DNA of 64,000 bases from Chromera velia (lineage: Eukaryota > Sar > Chromeraceae), in assembly GCA_018398765.1 (NCBI GenBank), contig JAHBMJ010000124.1:1-64000 (forward strand), given 5' to 3'. The position numbers were made by a program, and so were the translations under genes. Positions 11,612 to 31,149 of the stretch are shown in pieces. Position 1 is the stretch's first letter, and each line of letters begins with the position of its first letter. Under the pieces are notes generated by a model that did no database searches, was not told where the DNA came from, and saw only the letters and a program-made list of their open reading frames with translations.

Positions 11612-13123
11612 CTCAACGCCTTTGAATGAACGAACTCCAATGAGACTCTCTCTTTTTTGCGTGTCGTCCATCCACCCACACACCCATCCTCCGTTACTTT
11701 CTGGGCGTCTGTCTGTCTGTGGACTTCTGATTGTCCGTGTCGGGCTCTCACGTTGTGTCTGTCTGCGTTCTTCGTCTATCTGCATGAACCGCGAAGGATG
11801 GTCAGCTCGTTGCTCTGTGTGCATTTGGACTACTCATTTCGGAGCTGAGAGGATTCGATATCGATCACATCGTGTGTTCTTTTGCGTGCCTACATACCTC
11901 TCAGCTTTCTTCTCTTTGTCTGGCTGTTTGTCTTGTCCGCGTGCAGTGCTGCAGGGTACCTTTACGAAGACGCCGTTGAGAACCCATGGGACAAGCACGA
12001 CGCGAGCGGGCTGGTGCACTATACAGACGCGGCATTTTGGGACCAGATGGCCGGGGATTTTCACGAGAGGACGGCGGACGATTTGGACGTTGACTTTCGT
12101 GAGGAGACGGGGGAGGACGGGGAGAAGGAGTATGTGGACAGAGAGATGCAAGCGTTGTGGGGGGGCCAGTGGGGGGAAGAGAGGTTGCGGCAAGAGGTGA
12201 AAGAGAGACGGTCGCAAGAGGCGTTTGAACGTTTTGTCGCTGGGGGTGTGGCGGGGCGAATGATGAAACAGTGGGGGGGGAGGGAGGGGGAAGGTCTGGG
12301 CATGGCGTCCTCCTCTTCTGCCGCTTCTTCTTTGCAGGAGACGAACAGAAGGGAGGAGGGACGAGGGCCCGATGCGAGAAAAGGATCTTTGTATACACTG
12401 TCAGAGAAAGAGTGGGAAGAAATAGATGAATCTGGTGGGGCAGGCAGGGGGCAGCCGTCTCTCTGTGTATCTCGACAGCGAGATAGGCCAAAGGAGTTGG
12501 CATCAACAGGAAGAAGATCAAAAGGGGGAGAAGAAAGCCTACAAGAAAGACAGGTGGAGACGGGCGCTTCGTCTTCCGGTCTACCGACAAGTTCTGTCTT
12601 CAAATCCGTCCTTCTGCAACAGAAAGTGGAGACGGGAAGGCACGGGATTGGATACGGGCGGGGACTGTCCCTGGATGAAACCACCAAAAAAGCATCAGAG
12701 GAGGCAGCAGCCAACGCCGCCCCCCCTGCCCCTGGTGCTAGGACACGTCTTGGTGGCACCGCAGGGCTTCCTCTTTTACTGAAGGGGGCAGTGCGAGCTG
12801 CTCGGCGTCCGGCCGTGCCGCCTGACCTCCTTGAAAACGGAGGGTCAGATGAGGAGTCAAATGAGCGACAGGAGAAGGCAGCAAAGCGTGATGGATTGCA
12901 AAGGCAACGAGAACGAAGGGATGGCTTCAGGCTGCGGGGACGGGAAGAAAGAGCTCATATTCCTCAGTTGGGACGGGGTCTCCCGACGCATCAGAAAGTC
13001 ATTGGGATGCAAATAGATAGCGATCAACAAGGGCGTGCTGGCGTGAGAGAGACAAACCCTGTGAGCGAAATGGATCCTGCCTTCATGGCTTCGTTTCAAA
13101 TAGAAGACCAAAAATGCTTGTAA
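6801..13123 (+). CDS. GPATCH3: G-patch domain protein 3 homologue, five exons
   Basis: Exons: 6801-7007, 7285-8812, 9355-9432, 11220-11292, 11947-13123; all junction phases agree and give about 1020 residues. The N terminus (about 15-68) resembles the RRM-like start of animal GPATCH3 (ALLLDIPQAF...LRDAF...FHFCRR). Residues about 175-200 contain the signature LPRGNVGT followed by a helix with IPPRAI. Exon 5 carries the most conserved block (GLVHYTDAAFWDQ...GDF.ERTADDLDVDF), then a divergent G-patch (GRMMKQWG..EGEGLG, from about residue 728) and the later GIGYGRG motif. It is much longer than the human protein (about 525 residues) because of charged low-complexity inserts in exons 2 and 5. G-patch proteins usually activate DEAH-box helicases in RNA processing; that role is inferred from the family. 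Exon 3 and its GTCGGT donor are the least certain part. Start: first ATG of the open exon; an internal Met at 6843 is the alternative. Confidence 0.9.
9752..11140. repeat. 11-bp minisatellite in GPATCH3 intron 3
   Basis: About 125 tandem copies of an 11-bp unit, mainly CACACCTCCCG, CACACCTTCCG and CACACCTTCTG, with rare 10- or 12-bp slips. The unit lacks stop codons in the three minus frames and at least one plus frame and so creates spurious frames of more than 450 codons. It lies wholly within intron 3 (9433-11219). Confidence 0.95.
11345..11612. repeat. Microsatellites in GPATCH3 intron 4
   Basis: A (CT)n tract near 11345-11358, a (TG)n tract near 11383-11426 and a long (TTTC)n tract near 11511-11611. 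All lie between exon 4 and exon 5. Confidence 0.9.
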
Positions 13124-14740
13124 TAAATCTTTTTAGAATTTTTTTGTGTATGGTGGAAACGCTTGGCGTATAAGCGTTGTATCTCTAGCTAGATCTCTAG
13201 CTGTATCTAGTGTCATGGTCGTATAACGAGCTAAGCGTATCATAGAAGAAAAAAAAAGTATATATCTCAATCTAGGCTTAGATTCAATATATACATATAG
13301 ATATCTTTAGGGTTCCCCTAATATGATAATATAAATATAATATAATATAATATAACATCTACATAAATTCACCCGTGTTTGTCTTTTTTTCTCTTTTAAT
13401 TCATTTGAACAGAGCAACTTATCTCTGAATCTAGCTCTGAATCTTTTTCAAAAACCGCCTCAAAATACATTAATCAAAGAGACGCGTTATCATCAGATTT
13501 TGCAGGACAGATCTAGATGGATCTTCATTCTCTGCTAGATTCTTTAGTAGATTCTCTGACTCATCTCTGGCTTTCAACCCAATCTTCATCCTCTCATATT
13601 ACATTAAGTTTATATTATATTATATATTACATTGTATTATATTAGCGTTTTGTCTGAAATATAATATATATTGAATCCGAGCCTAGATCTCAATTAAATT
13701 GTCAGAGATTTTTTTTTTTGGTTATTGTCTAAAACAACTGTTGTTTAGCTGTTGCACGGGTCTTGCACAAGTGTTGCAAGGTGTTGGAGGCCGACGCCGG
13801 CCGTTGAAAAATTAAAAAAATAATAAAATATTATATAGAGTTACAGGTGCTACTTTTCCGAGTAAACTATACTCTAAAGTCTGGAAGCTATGTACTTATT
13901 AATATTTACTATTGAGTAGACTTATATAAATTTAGACATAAATTTATTTGAATCAACCCGTATGATAAGCGTTTATTATTAAGTTACTGGCCGATTTACT
14001 GCATGTTTTGAGTTGCCGACTATACCAACATTTGACATAGCACGACGTTCCCCAGTTGTTAATTAAGGTAGGCATTTATGCAACTTGAATTCAATTGCTA
14101 TTGCGATTTGAATCAGATACATGGATTTGAGAAAACCGTTATTGCACGATATTTTTGTCTTCTTCCGGCAGTGGCGTTTCATCCTCCTCTTTTTTGTTAT
14201 CTACACTCATGACCAGACCTGGATAGACCTGGATGTATGGTGGATTGTATGATGCTAGGCGTGGTGCAAGGTGAACGCCAACTAAGTGGCACGCAGGTCT
14301 AAGGCTTCGGCCTCGATTCCCTCGAACACAATCATGCTAGCAATCATATCATAATGTAATCCTGTAATCCTGTACAAGCTTACAAATAGGCTTATGACGA
14401 TATATAGCGATAGCATATGATAATGATGATAACTTTCATATTATTAAAATCATATAAAGCATGCTTAACTTTTAGAAAAAGGGTTTTCGGAACCTGCTAG
14501 GGGGATAGATATTTTTCTAGATATTTTTGGATAGGGGGGTTACGAAATTTAATTAAATAACTAATAGAAGGGGGGAGGGGGGGGGTTAAAAAGCTTAAAA
14601 ATGATTTTATAACTCTGTAATAACAGAGTTAAAAAAATCTTTAATACGGAGCCCCCAAGCTAGAGAGCCCCTAAAGCCATAACTATTAGTCAGGCTGGTA
14701 TAAAGTAAGCCAATCTCATTAAACATACATTAAAATTTTT
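13124..14740. other. AT-rich intergenic region
   Basis: Apart from the foldback element there is no supported gene. A perfect 8-bp hairpin (AACTCTGT / ACAGAGTT) lies near 14611-14631. GPATCH3 ends at TAA 13121-13123, followed by an AT-rich stretch likely to hold its 3' end. Confidence 0.5.
13245..13722. repeat. AT-rich foldback element
   Basis: The left arm around 13247-13345 and the reverse complement of about 13600-13722 share an A-run, AATCTAGGCT..GATTCAATATAT, CTAATA and a (TATAA)n tract in the same order. The unit is about 480 bp and not coding. Just beyond it, 13730-13790 repeats ACAACTGTTGTTT.AGCTGTTGCAC-type sequence also found in the core of the MITE at 40236-40484. The outer borders are uncertain. 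Confidence 0.55.
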
Positions 14741-15046
14741 GCACACACATATGCAGTTTATTGTAATTTCAGAAGAATGGTACCTAGAATGGTACAGACA
14801 CACATACACAATCTACGTTAATCCACCGTATGATCATCCACGCCGCATACAAACAAACACGCGGCCGGCGTGCTCGCACTCTTGCGGCCTCATTACAACG
14901 AGTGCATTCAAAAACATTCAACCGAGCAGGCAAGTGTATGTAATTAATTGAATGAACCACTCAAATTCCTCTTTCCCTTCAATCACCCGACCAACTACCC
15001 CGGGCCCAACGAATTAATTCTTTTGATCTTTCAATTACACACCTAG

Positions 15047-15080
<34 letters not shown>

Positions 15081-15973
15081 TCACACACACACACACACAC
15101 ACAAACCCTGCGTCTACCGGACGGTCATTCAGTCAGTCACCGTATCAAGGAGGTCTTCCTTCAGGTCTGCCTGTCGTTCGGACAATTGATTACGCGCAAG
15201 TATGCCAGGCAGGCTGACGAACAAAAAAAGAGTCGGTCACACACACACACACATACACACACACTCGAAGTCAGAGAAAGGGGGAGGGTGGTTGTTCTCG
15301 ATTACATACACGCAGACAGGAAGAGGCAGAAAAGATTCGCAGGAGGGCAGGAGAGCCTTATCATACACACTCGCACTGACTCACTCTCTCACACACAAAC
15401 GCACACCCGGCTCTCTCTCTCCCTCCCTGCTTCATTCAATCCTTCCCCTCCCTCCCAGTCAAGATACAAAATCCCGACCGGCCGCAGCAACACACAAGGA
15501 AGGCTCTCCCTCCCTCTCTCCCTCCAGCCTCCCACTCACACACAGAGAGAAGAAACACTCATTCATCAGACAAAAAACGGACAATCAGTCAGTCAGTCAC
15601 ACTCATTCACACGAACACACAGACGGACAGACGGACGGAGAGGGAGAAAGAACAGACGGACAGACCGGAGGACAAAAGCATAATCGAGACGACTGAATGC
15701 ACTGAGACGGACGTACAAGATGAGACATAAGGAAACGGTTCGAGAAGGAAAGAAGACCGAACCCCTCTAATCCATCTGGAGAGATGGATGGACACACACG
15801 CGGTGAGCAGCTGAGTCAGACACAGCCCCCATTCGAACGAAGCCTGCCCAACGAGCCACGCAGACGAAAAAGGAGGAAAAGGAAGCCCGGCAGAGCTGTC
15901 GATCAATCACACTCACCCTCTACTAATCCTTGGTCTCTCTTTCACAGACAACGACTAACTGCAACGCTGCTTT

Positions 15974-16020
<47 letters not shown>

Positions 16021-17864
16021 AAGTCGCTGCGGAAAGAAAAATGTCAAATACCCACGCCCATATCCGATCGACAAAAAGAAAGAAAGAACGAAACAAAAAC
16101 AAGGGGGCCACCGGCGTCAAACAAATCTTGGAGAGAGAAGCGACTTTTTAAGTCAAGAATTTCTCTCTCTCTTTTTTCGGGTGGTTGCCTTTCAGCGCTC
16201 CTCTCTCTCCCTGTCCTCGCTAAAGTAGTCCTTTCTTTCTCCTTCTGCCTTCGCCCTTTCTCTGTTTTCTTTCGTTTGTTTGCGGAGCAAGAACGAAGGG
16301 GCAGCAAAAGCAAGGATGATCGCATTTGTTTGCTTTGCTGTCTATGTACAGACAGGCAGGCTGCACGTCTGCAAGACGTCCTTTTCCAAACTTTTCCTTT
16401 AGCAGAAAAGAAAAGAACCGTAAACACCGAGCCAATCCCGCCTTCGTTTCCTCTCCAAGAGAGAAAAAGAAATTAGTGGCTCCTGAGGCAATAAATAATT
16501 TCGACGAAAGAGGCACGAGGGGGTATTTGTCAATAAGGGGTGCCGCTCCCATTCGATTCCTCTTTCTTCTCCCGCTCCTCTCCACTCTCTTGGGTATGCT
16601 GTCACAAACCTGCGAACTCGGCCAGTCAACAAGAAAGAAGAATTTACACATACATCAGCCATCAGTCAAGTCACTCACCTCTCGCAACTCTGCGATCGGG
16701 CGGGTGTCTTCCTTCCTTCCTTGTCCCATTCCTTTTGCCTTTCCTCGGATTCATTTATGGATACTTCTTACTTTGGTGGTGGTGTCTTTTGCCTTCCTTG
16801 TACTCTCACTCGTTTCTCTCTGTCCTTCCTTCCCTTTTTTGCTCAATGTGAGATTAAGTCAGAAGGGAGGGGGGGGGAAATGCGATTGAACCAGAAATAC
16901 GAGGTGGGGGGGGGGACAAATAAAAAGAAAAGAACAAATCTATATTCGGACTGCAAAGGGGAAAGGCGAAGAGAAGACACGCGAAAAAAGGGAAAAGGAG
17001 GCGGTGAAGAGAAGATGATCCTAATTCGACGAAACAAAGAAAGGTGCCTCCCTCCACCTGCCGCGGACCCTCTCTCTGTCTGTAAGTCCGTCCAGAAGTG
17101 TTTGTCTTTCTTTCTTTTTTTTTCTAATCTGTACAAGCAAGACAGATACGTGGAAATATGGGACACAAAGAGAGCCATTCGATACGGCGTTTCTCTTTTC
17201 ATTCGGTGAATTCCTTTCCTTTTCTCTCTGTTCTTGTGTGTGTGAGAGGGGCAGGGGACCCTTGGACAGACTGGTTTTCCTTCTCAGTCGTCAGTCACCC
17301 TCTCTCCTTCTCCAGTCGATCCTTCGCGTCTCACCCCCCTCAAATCTAGTGATTCATCATTCAATCCACTTCTCTCTCTGTTCGTCTCGTCTGGTGCCAT
17401 CTCGAAAACTCCCGCACTCACAAGAAGAGAAAAAAAGGAAGTGCGGAGTGAAGAACAGCAGAGAGCACAGACGAGGAAAGGAAGACACCACAGGAAGGAA
17501 TAAAGGATCGATCCATCGAGGGAAGGGTAAGAGAGGAGACTTAAGGAAATGTCAAAAACCGGATGAAAGAGAGAGGAGATGCTCATGCACGCAACTAGAG
17601 CACAAAATACGACAAGACAAGATTGTATGATGAGGTTTCAAGTATCTCCTCCTCTGTTGCCTTCCTTCCTTCCTTCCTTCCTTCCTTTCTGTCTCTTCCT
17701 TGTCATGTCGGAAGTTGTTATCAATGAGGGCACGCGAGTGAGTGCTTTCTTTGTTTCTGCATGGGCGCCGCTTATGCGGGAAATACACCCAAAACCACCA
17801 TTGATCGACAAAGACGGACCGCGATTTACAAACCACAAAACAATCAAGCTGCCCATACATACAA

Positions 17865-17901
<37 letters not shown>

Positions 17902-18294
17902 GAGGGGCTGAGGCACTAATAAACAAAAAGACAAACAAACAAACAATCGAATCGATCTACCAAACAACTGAGAGAGGAGCGAGTCCCCCCACTGCCCACC
18001 CAAAGTTCGCTTGAGAGACAACAAACGAAGAAGTGTGTGAAGAACAAGAAAGGTGTTCAATCAAACAAACACACCTTCCCACCTTCCTAGCTCTCCTTCA
18101 ATTCACGGCCCTCACCCTTTCCACCTCTCTTCTTCAGACAAACAGACCGGCAGGGAGGGGGACAAATGCATAAAGAAGCGATTAATTCAAATGAACAGAT
18201 TGACAGATAGAGGGATATGAACACCACACTGATGGGAAAGGTGGCAGGCAAACAGGCAGGCAGACACGCAAGAAGAGCTTGTCCCCCTCCCCTT
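14741..18294. other. Low-complexity intergenic region, no supported gene
   Basis: Dominated by (CA)n near 15050-15102 and 15238-15265, (GA)n near 15976-16016, T/C-rich tracts between 16140 and 17400 and (CT)n near 17871-17900. Long frames on both strands consist of Ser/Leu/Arg/Glu/His low-complexity peptides and have no splice-phase support. It lies downstream of the 3' ends of both flanking genes (GPATCH3 and the AP2 gene). Confidence 0.4.
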
Positions 18295-21200
18295 TCATGA
18301 CCCCTCTGCTCCCATCTCAACATCTCCTCCAGAGTCCTTCTCTTCTTTTTCTTTCCCTTCCTCCTCTACCGATGCATCCTTGGAAGGAGCACCAGAGTCT
18401 TCTTCCATCGGCACTGGGTCGTCGTCTTTCTCTTTCTCCTCCTGCCCCTCTCCATCGCCCTCTCCCTCTTTCGAAGTGCCCTCTGCGGGTAGAAGAGAAG
18501 GGAACGCGCTGGCCGCCTGGTGCTGCCCTTGCTCTTGCTGTTGTGTCTCTGCAAGGCGGAGAGTGAGGGAAGACGGCTGAGAAGGAGACGGCCCTTTCCC
18601 TTGCCCCTCCTGTCTCCAGGCCTTGGCCTCTTTATACGCTTCACAAATTCGCGTTCGGATGCTCTCAAGAGACGGGGACGTCTCTTTGAAATCAAGAGCA
18701 GAGAAAAAACGACGACGCAACACAGTGCGCCCATCAGCATCCTTCTCCCACCTCCGGGCAATCCACACACCCCCAGCCTTGCCCCCCGTCTCCACCTCAG
18801 GAACCCACATCACCCCTGTGACTTCACCGGGAGGGGCTAGAACCCAATCAACGGGCAACAGGCACTGCGCGGTCCCCGTGCAATTCTTCAACTGGAGTTC
18901 TACACAATCAGCAGCAGCTCCCTTAGCCCCCTCGAACCCCCACGAGTTGACAGCGTAACTCCTAGACCCCCCCAAGGTCCCCCAGGACCCCGGGATACTA
19001 GGCAATCCAGACTTCTGCTCACGCCAACACGCAACCCAACATTGGGTCGGAAAATCCCATTCGACTCCTGGGATTCCGCTGCAAAATTGGGAGGGAGGGG
19101 TGTCAGTTCCTGCTCTAGTAGGAGGAGCATCTTCGGTCTGGGTCTCTTTCTTCTGCTGCTGGGGAGATTCTGAGGGATCGGAAAGTCGAGTGAAGTCATG
19201 GGGATCGTAAACGGGAGCGCGGTCATCATCATCAGAGCGGACTGGCAAACCGAAACGTCGAACGGCTCTCACTGCTTCTTCTGACATTCTCTCCTGATCC
19301 GCTTCTGTCTTTCTTTTCCCCCCCCGTTTTCCCCCACGACCACGACCACCTGCCTGAAGTTTCGGTCTCTGTTTCAACACCCCATGAGAAGCTCCACCAC
19401 CAGCATGAAGCAACGCACCCCCTTCTCTTCTTCCTGACGAGGCCTGAGGCCCCGAGCGCCCCCCCCTCTTTCCTTTTCTTCGCCCCCTTCCACCGAACAC
19501 TTCCTCTGCTGTCTGACGCGAAGGGTCTAAGGAATTCTGTGCAGTGATCGGTCGAGAGGATCGGTCCTCTGCCAATAGATCGGAAGACGCAAAGGAAAGC
19601 GAGGGGGCATCGAGGGGAACTAGGAAGCCTCGGGAAGGCAATGATGACCCCCCTGCTGCTGCTCCTGTGAAACCAGAAGAAGAGTGCATGGGGTCTGTGA
19701 GAGTTCTTCTCTGCTTCTCAGGGGGGAAAGCATCAGAACGTCTCCGGCCCCTTTCCCTCTCCCCTGCGGCTGACAGATTTTGTGCATCAATCCACTCACA
19801 GCCATCTGCTGCCAATGAGGGCGGGGCAGGGATCAAGCTGGGTACTGGGGAGAAGGGAAAGGGGCGCACACCCGGAGCAAACATCGGATGGGGCATGGCC
19901 GGGAGAACGTGGGGGGGGTGAACCACCAGGGGGTGCTGCACGGATGTGGCAGGCGAGAAAGATGGGGGCGCAGCTGCTGCTGCTGCTCCTTGGTGTCCTC
20001 CCCTTCCTTTTTTCGCAGCTGCGGCCGCGTCTGCATTTTCGGATACGTGGCCGACGGACATGGCCTCCGTTTCATCGAACAGGGGGTGCTCTCTTTCAGT
20101 CACGGCCCCCCGTGCGCGCTTCTGCCCCCCCCCTCCTGTCCTCCCACCATCAGTAATCGATGCGCCGGTGCGGCCACGAGCGGACCTTCTCTGTCTCCCC
20201 CCCCGGGAGGTCTCAGCAGACAGCATAGACGGGGGTATCTCATACAGGGGCTCCATGGGTTCCCCCATGTCAACGCCCTCAATTTCGATATTTTCAAGAC
20301 TTCGGGGTTCATATGTGGAATAGGGGGGGCCTCCTGCTGCTGCATTGATCTGCTCAAGACGTCTGAACTCCTCCAACGCGTCCCTGCACCTCCCTGCCAG
20401 GTCGAGGGCCGTCTCCGTCTCCCCCCCCACAGCCGAAATCCGAAACATTCGCCGTTCCCGAACTCCTCCCGAGGATGTGGCGGGGTCACGAACCTGCATA
20501 GACAGCAAAACAAACACAACAAACAAGAAAGCGAAAGATTTGTCTTTGGACACTCGAATAAGACCGTCTCCCAGAAAAGCATTGCAAGGGGAACACATTA
20601 ACCTTGACGGAAAGGCTATGCGTGCGTTCGGGTTGCTCGTCTCTTCCCGTCCTTCTCAGTCGGGAGCAAGTCACAACGAGGCGGACAGACTCACTGACTG
20701 AAAAAAAAAAAACTAAAGAGAAAGGATGCGCAGTCTTCCTGCGCCATGGGTGAAGCCCGTATTGTGCCAGATGCTTGCAAAGAAAAGAAAAGATGCGCCT
20801 ATTTTTGTCAGACAGACCTCATATGCCTCCATGCCTGCATTGAAATAGACTCCCCGGCGGGGACCTCCCCTCTCGGCTGGACGTCGTGAACGGGCCCCCC
20901 GTCCCCCTCTCTCTGTTCTCCTTTCCGTCTCTTCAGGAAAGTCTTCTAAGTCCTCTCCCATCTCCTCAAGGTCATTGTGCTCCCCCTCTGTACCACCCTC
21001 TCGCTTGGCCCTAGTTTGAGATACCGACCCTCGAGAACGCCTTCCAGCCCCCCTACCTCCGACTGCGAGGGCAGAAGGGAGACGACTAACGGCACTAGGA
21101 CGATCAGACATGCTCTCTCCCTCTCCTCCCCCCCCCTCCTGGTCACTCCCATCTGGATTGCGCACCCACTGCGCGGACTGGGAATCTCGCTGCATTTCCA

Positions 21201-22230
21201 TCCTGCACCTCTGAGCCATCTCGAGGGCCTGGTTCGGTCCGTAAATCGCGGTCTGAAACCGTTTGGCCTTGCGCTTACCATCCGCATACCACCATGCAGT
21301 CCATGCCGCATGGGTTGCATCCCATGTGACCCCCTTCATTCCCGACCTGGTACCGAACCGGCTCCTTTCAAGGGAAGCAGACGACGCCCCCGCCCCCGCC
21401 CCCCCACGTGAAACGCCCCCTCCCGCCGCAGCGGAGGAAACGATAGATCTCTCCAAATGCTCAGGGGGGGCAGAGTCACGGGGCACTGGGGCTCTTGAAG
21501 AAGAACGAACGACAGAACCGCCCCCATGAGAGGGGGGGGAATAAGGCGGGGGCTGAGAAGGCCTTTCGTGTTGTTCTCGTGCAAACGGGGAGGGGGATCT
21601 CGGTTGTGACTCCTGTTCTTGTTTTTCTTCTTCTTCTTTCGGCTCCTCTTTGTCCTTCTCCTTCTCTTTGTCCCCAACACTCACAGCGGTGGTGGCTGCA
21701 GAAACGCCTAACTGTGCGCCACTCTCTCCCTCTCCCTCTCCACTCGCTGCGGCTTCCTGTATCGAAAGACCAACTGCTCCGTTTTTCTGGGATCCTCCTG
21801 CGCCCTCCTCCTTTTCTTCTGAAGGATTTGCATCCCCTTGTTCTTCCTGCTGCCCTGCCAGATCGAGGGCAGGGGACGACTGTGCAGTGGGTGAATCTGA
21901 AAGTCCCTCTGCTTGTTTTCCCCCCGAAGTCCCCGCGTCTCGAGAGGAAGAAGAAGGATGCTGGGGGGCACTTCTGGAAGCGTCATCCAGTCGAGGCACA
22001 TCCTGCAGAAAGAGTAAAAGACAAATTGTACTTTTCTTGAACCAAAAGAAGGGGAACAGGGGCACTAGAGGGCTTGGAACAAGGAGAGAGGCGCTAACCT
22101 TTTTCGGTGGGTCACAAAGAGACGGCTTCCCATCTACCGGAGACTTGGCCAAGTCTCCGCCTCCCTCTCTCCCGGTATCCTCGTATGCTTCCTGCGGCTG
22201 TGAGGAGGCCTCTGCTGGGTCTCGCGTCAT
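18295..22230 (-). CDS. Multi-AP2-domain transcription factor (ApiAP2-like), three exons
   Basis: Exons 22230-22099, 22002-20818 and 20493-18295; both introns are phase 0 (donors AAG|GTTAGC and GAG|GTCTGT, acceptors CTGCAG). The product is about 1171 residues. Four AP2-like modules can be seen: about 265-317 (GMKGVTWDATHAAWTAWWYADG, ending in a helix with ALEMAQRC), about 428-485 (RGVYFNAGMEAYEV, split by intron 2, helix ALDLAGRCRDALEEF), about 912-976 (IPGVEWDFPTQCWVACW) and about 997-1066 (VTGVMWVPEVE...GVWIARRW, helix IRTRICEAYKEAK). Each shows G-V-x-W/Y, a central W/Y strand and a C-terminal helix. Spacers are Pro/Ser, Glu/Lys and Arg/Gly-rich, and the tail is acidic. By family it is a nuclear sequence-specific DNA-binding regulator; targets are unknown. 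Modules 3 and 4 are more divergent. It is head-to-head with KATNAL2. Confidence 0.85.
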
Positions 22231-23130
22231 GATGCCAGAATGAAGCTATAAGGTCTGTAGGGTAGTCAACGTGGGGCGTTGGTGGCTGTGGAAAAGGACT
22301 AAGTCTTAAACAGGACTGGTGGGGGAGCAAATCAAATGAACGAGAAAGGGTCCCACTCACTCGCAACCTTCACTCCTTTATGGCAGACCTCGTCTGCCTA
22401 GCGTGAGAGGAACATGTTCGGTCAAGGTCGGACAAGAGAAATAAGGGTACACGAAACGCAAACGGAAAACGGACAGTCGATCAGAACATGACAGCAAAAT
22501 AAGGAAACTCAAGAAGAATTGATCACGGCTCTGAAGCTCATGAGATTTCTCAGAAAACAACTGAGCCACACTTTAAAGAATCACTACAAAAAGGCGGACA
22601 CACACGCTAGCTACATTCCTGATGCTTGCAGAATGGCACAATGTCCTCAGTTCCACCGAAGAGGAATCAAGACGTTGCCACATGGCAGGCCTGTTTTTGG
22701 GTTGCTGTTTGACCGTTAAACTGCAACTTTTTTGTTGCAGGTTGCAGAGTTGCACTCCGGCGTGCGTCTGCCCCCGGAAAGCGAAAAACACGGCAAATTC
22801 TTATGTGTAAGTGCCAGCAGAGATGATTTTCCGGGGCCGCTCAGATCCTTTACTCCAAAGAGTTCTATCGCTTTCCGGGGCCATCCGGGGCCCTTTTCTG
22901 AATTCTTTCCGGGGCCATGCAATCACAACTGCATGGCTGCACGCATGGCGAAGAATGTTGCCGATGGAAGTCTGCAGGAGTCTGCTGAAAAACCATACGC
23001 ACCCTGCACATGCAGGATTCGATCAAGGAAGAAGGAAGCGGGGATTGATATTTTCACCTTCCTGACTAACAGCCTCTGCAAAAGCAGTGAGGCAAGTCCA
23101 TCAGGCATTCACTCCATCAAACAGTCGAGG
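22231..23130. promoter_or_regulatory. Head-to-head intergenic region with GGCCCC modules
   Basis: About 900 bp separates the AP2 start (22230, minus) from the KATNAL2 start (23131, plus), so the promoters or 5' UTRs of both must lie here. 22756-22925 holds a GCGTGCGTCTG word, one forward CCCCGGAAAGCGAA and three inverted CTTTCCGGGGCC copies. No TATA box or other core element can be assigned with confidence. Confidence 0.4.
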
Positions 23131-30546
<7,416 letters not shown>

Positions 30547-31149
30547 GGGGGGTCCGGAAAAGCAAACGGCTTTCAATTTAAACGGGCTTTGTGCTCCTTG
30601 TAAAACACTTTTCTGGCATAAATCTATGCTTTCAAAGCGGAAGTGATTATACTAATAACCGCAGAATAAAAGAAAAGCGCATAAATAAACAAAAATTACT
30701 TAATACTGTGGTTAAATATTATTTTACCTATAGCACTGGCATTCTAGTTATCATTGCTCAAGCTGGTATCATCGAAGTACTGCTAGCATCAATAACCACT
30801 TTTATTGTAGGTAAGCCTTGAACTGTCAACTAGAGTGCTAGCTAGACTGTCAATAATATAAATTAATTGACTCAGTAGGCTTTTTATAAATTATAAATTA
30901 ACGCGTTTCATAATGACCACGTTCTTAATAATTAATTTTATGTTTGTATGGACGTTTGTATTTGCATGCGTTAATTAGCAGAAAAACTGGAAGGAAAAAA
31001 CCTATATATTTGAATTTTTGAATTGAATGAATTGAATGTATACCACTAGGCATAGTATTACTTGAACGTGTAAAGTAGTAAAAGAGAATGAGAATAGTTG
31101 AAGCAGAGCTACCAAAACAAGACAATCAAGATTTTCTAAGCTGTGTTGG
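30547..31149. other. AT-rich intergenic region between convergent genes
   Basis: AT-rich DNA between the KATNAL2 stop (30544-30546) and the scramblase stop (31150-31152, minus). It presumably holds both 3' UTRs and poly-A sites. No gene is visible. Confidence 0.5.

Noticed and set aside
15186-16889. Several 130-230 codon frames on both strands.
   Set aside because: Composition follows (CA)n, (GA)n and pyrimidine-rich DNA, with no domain and no splice-phase support.
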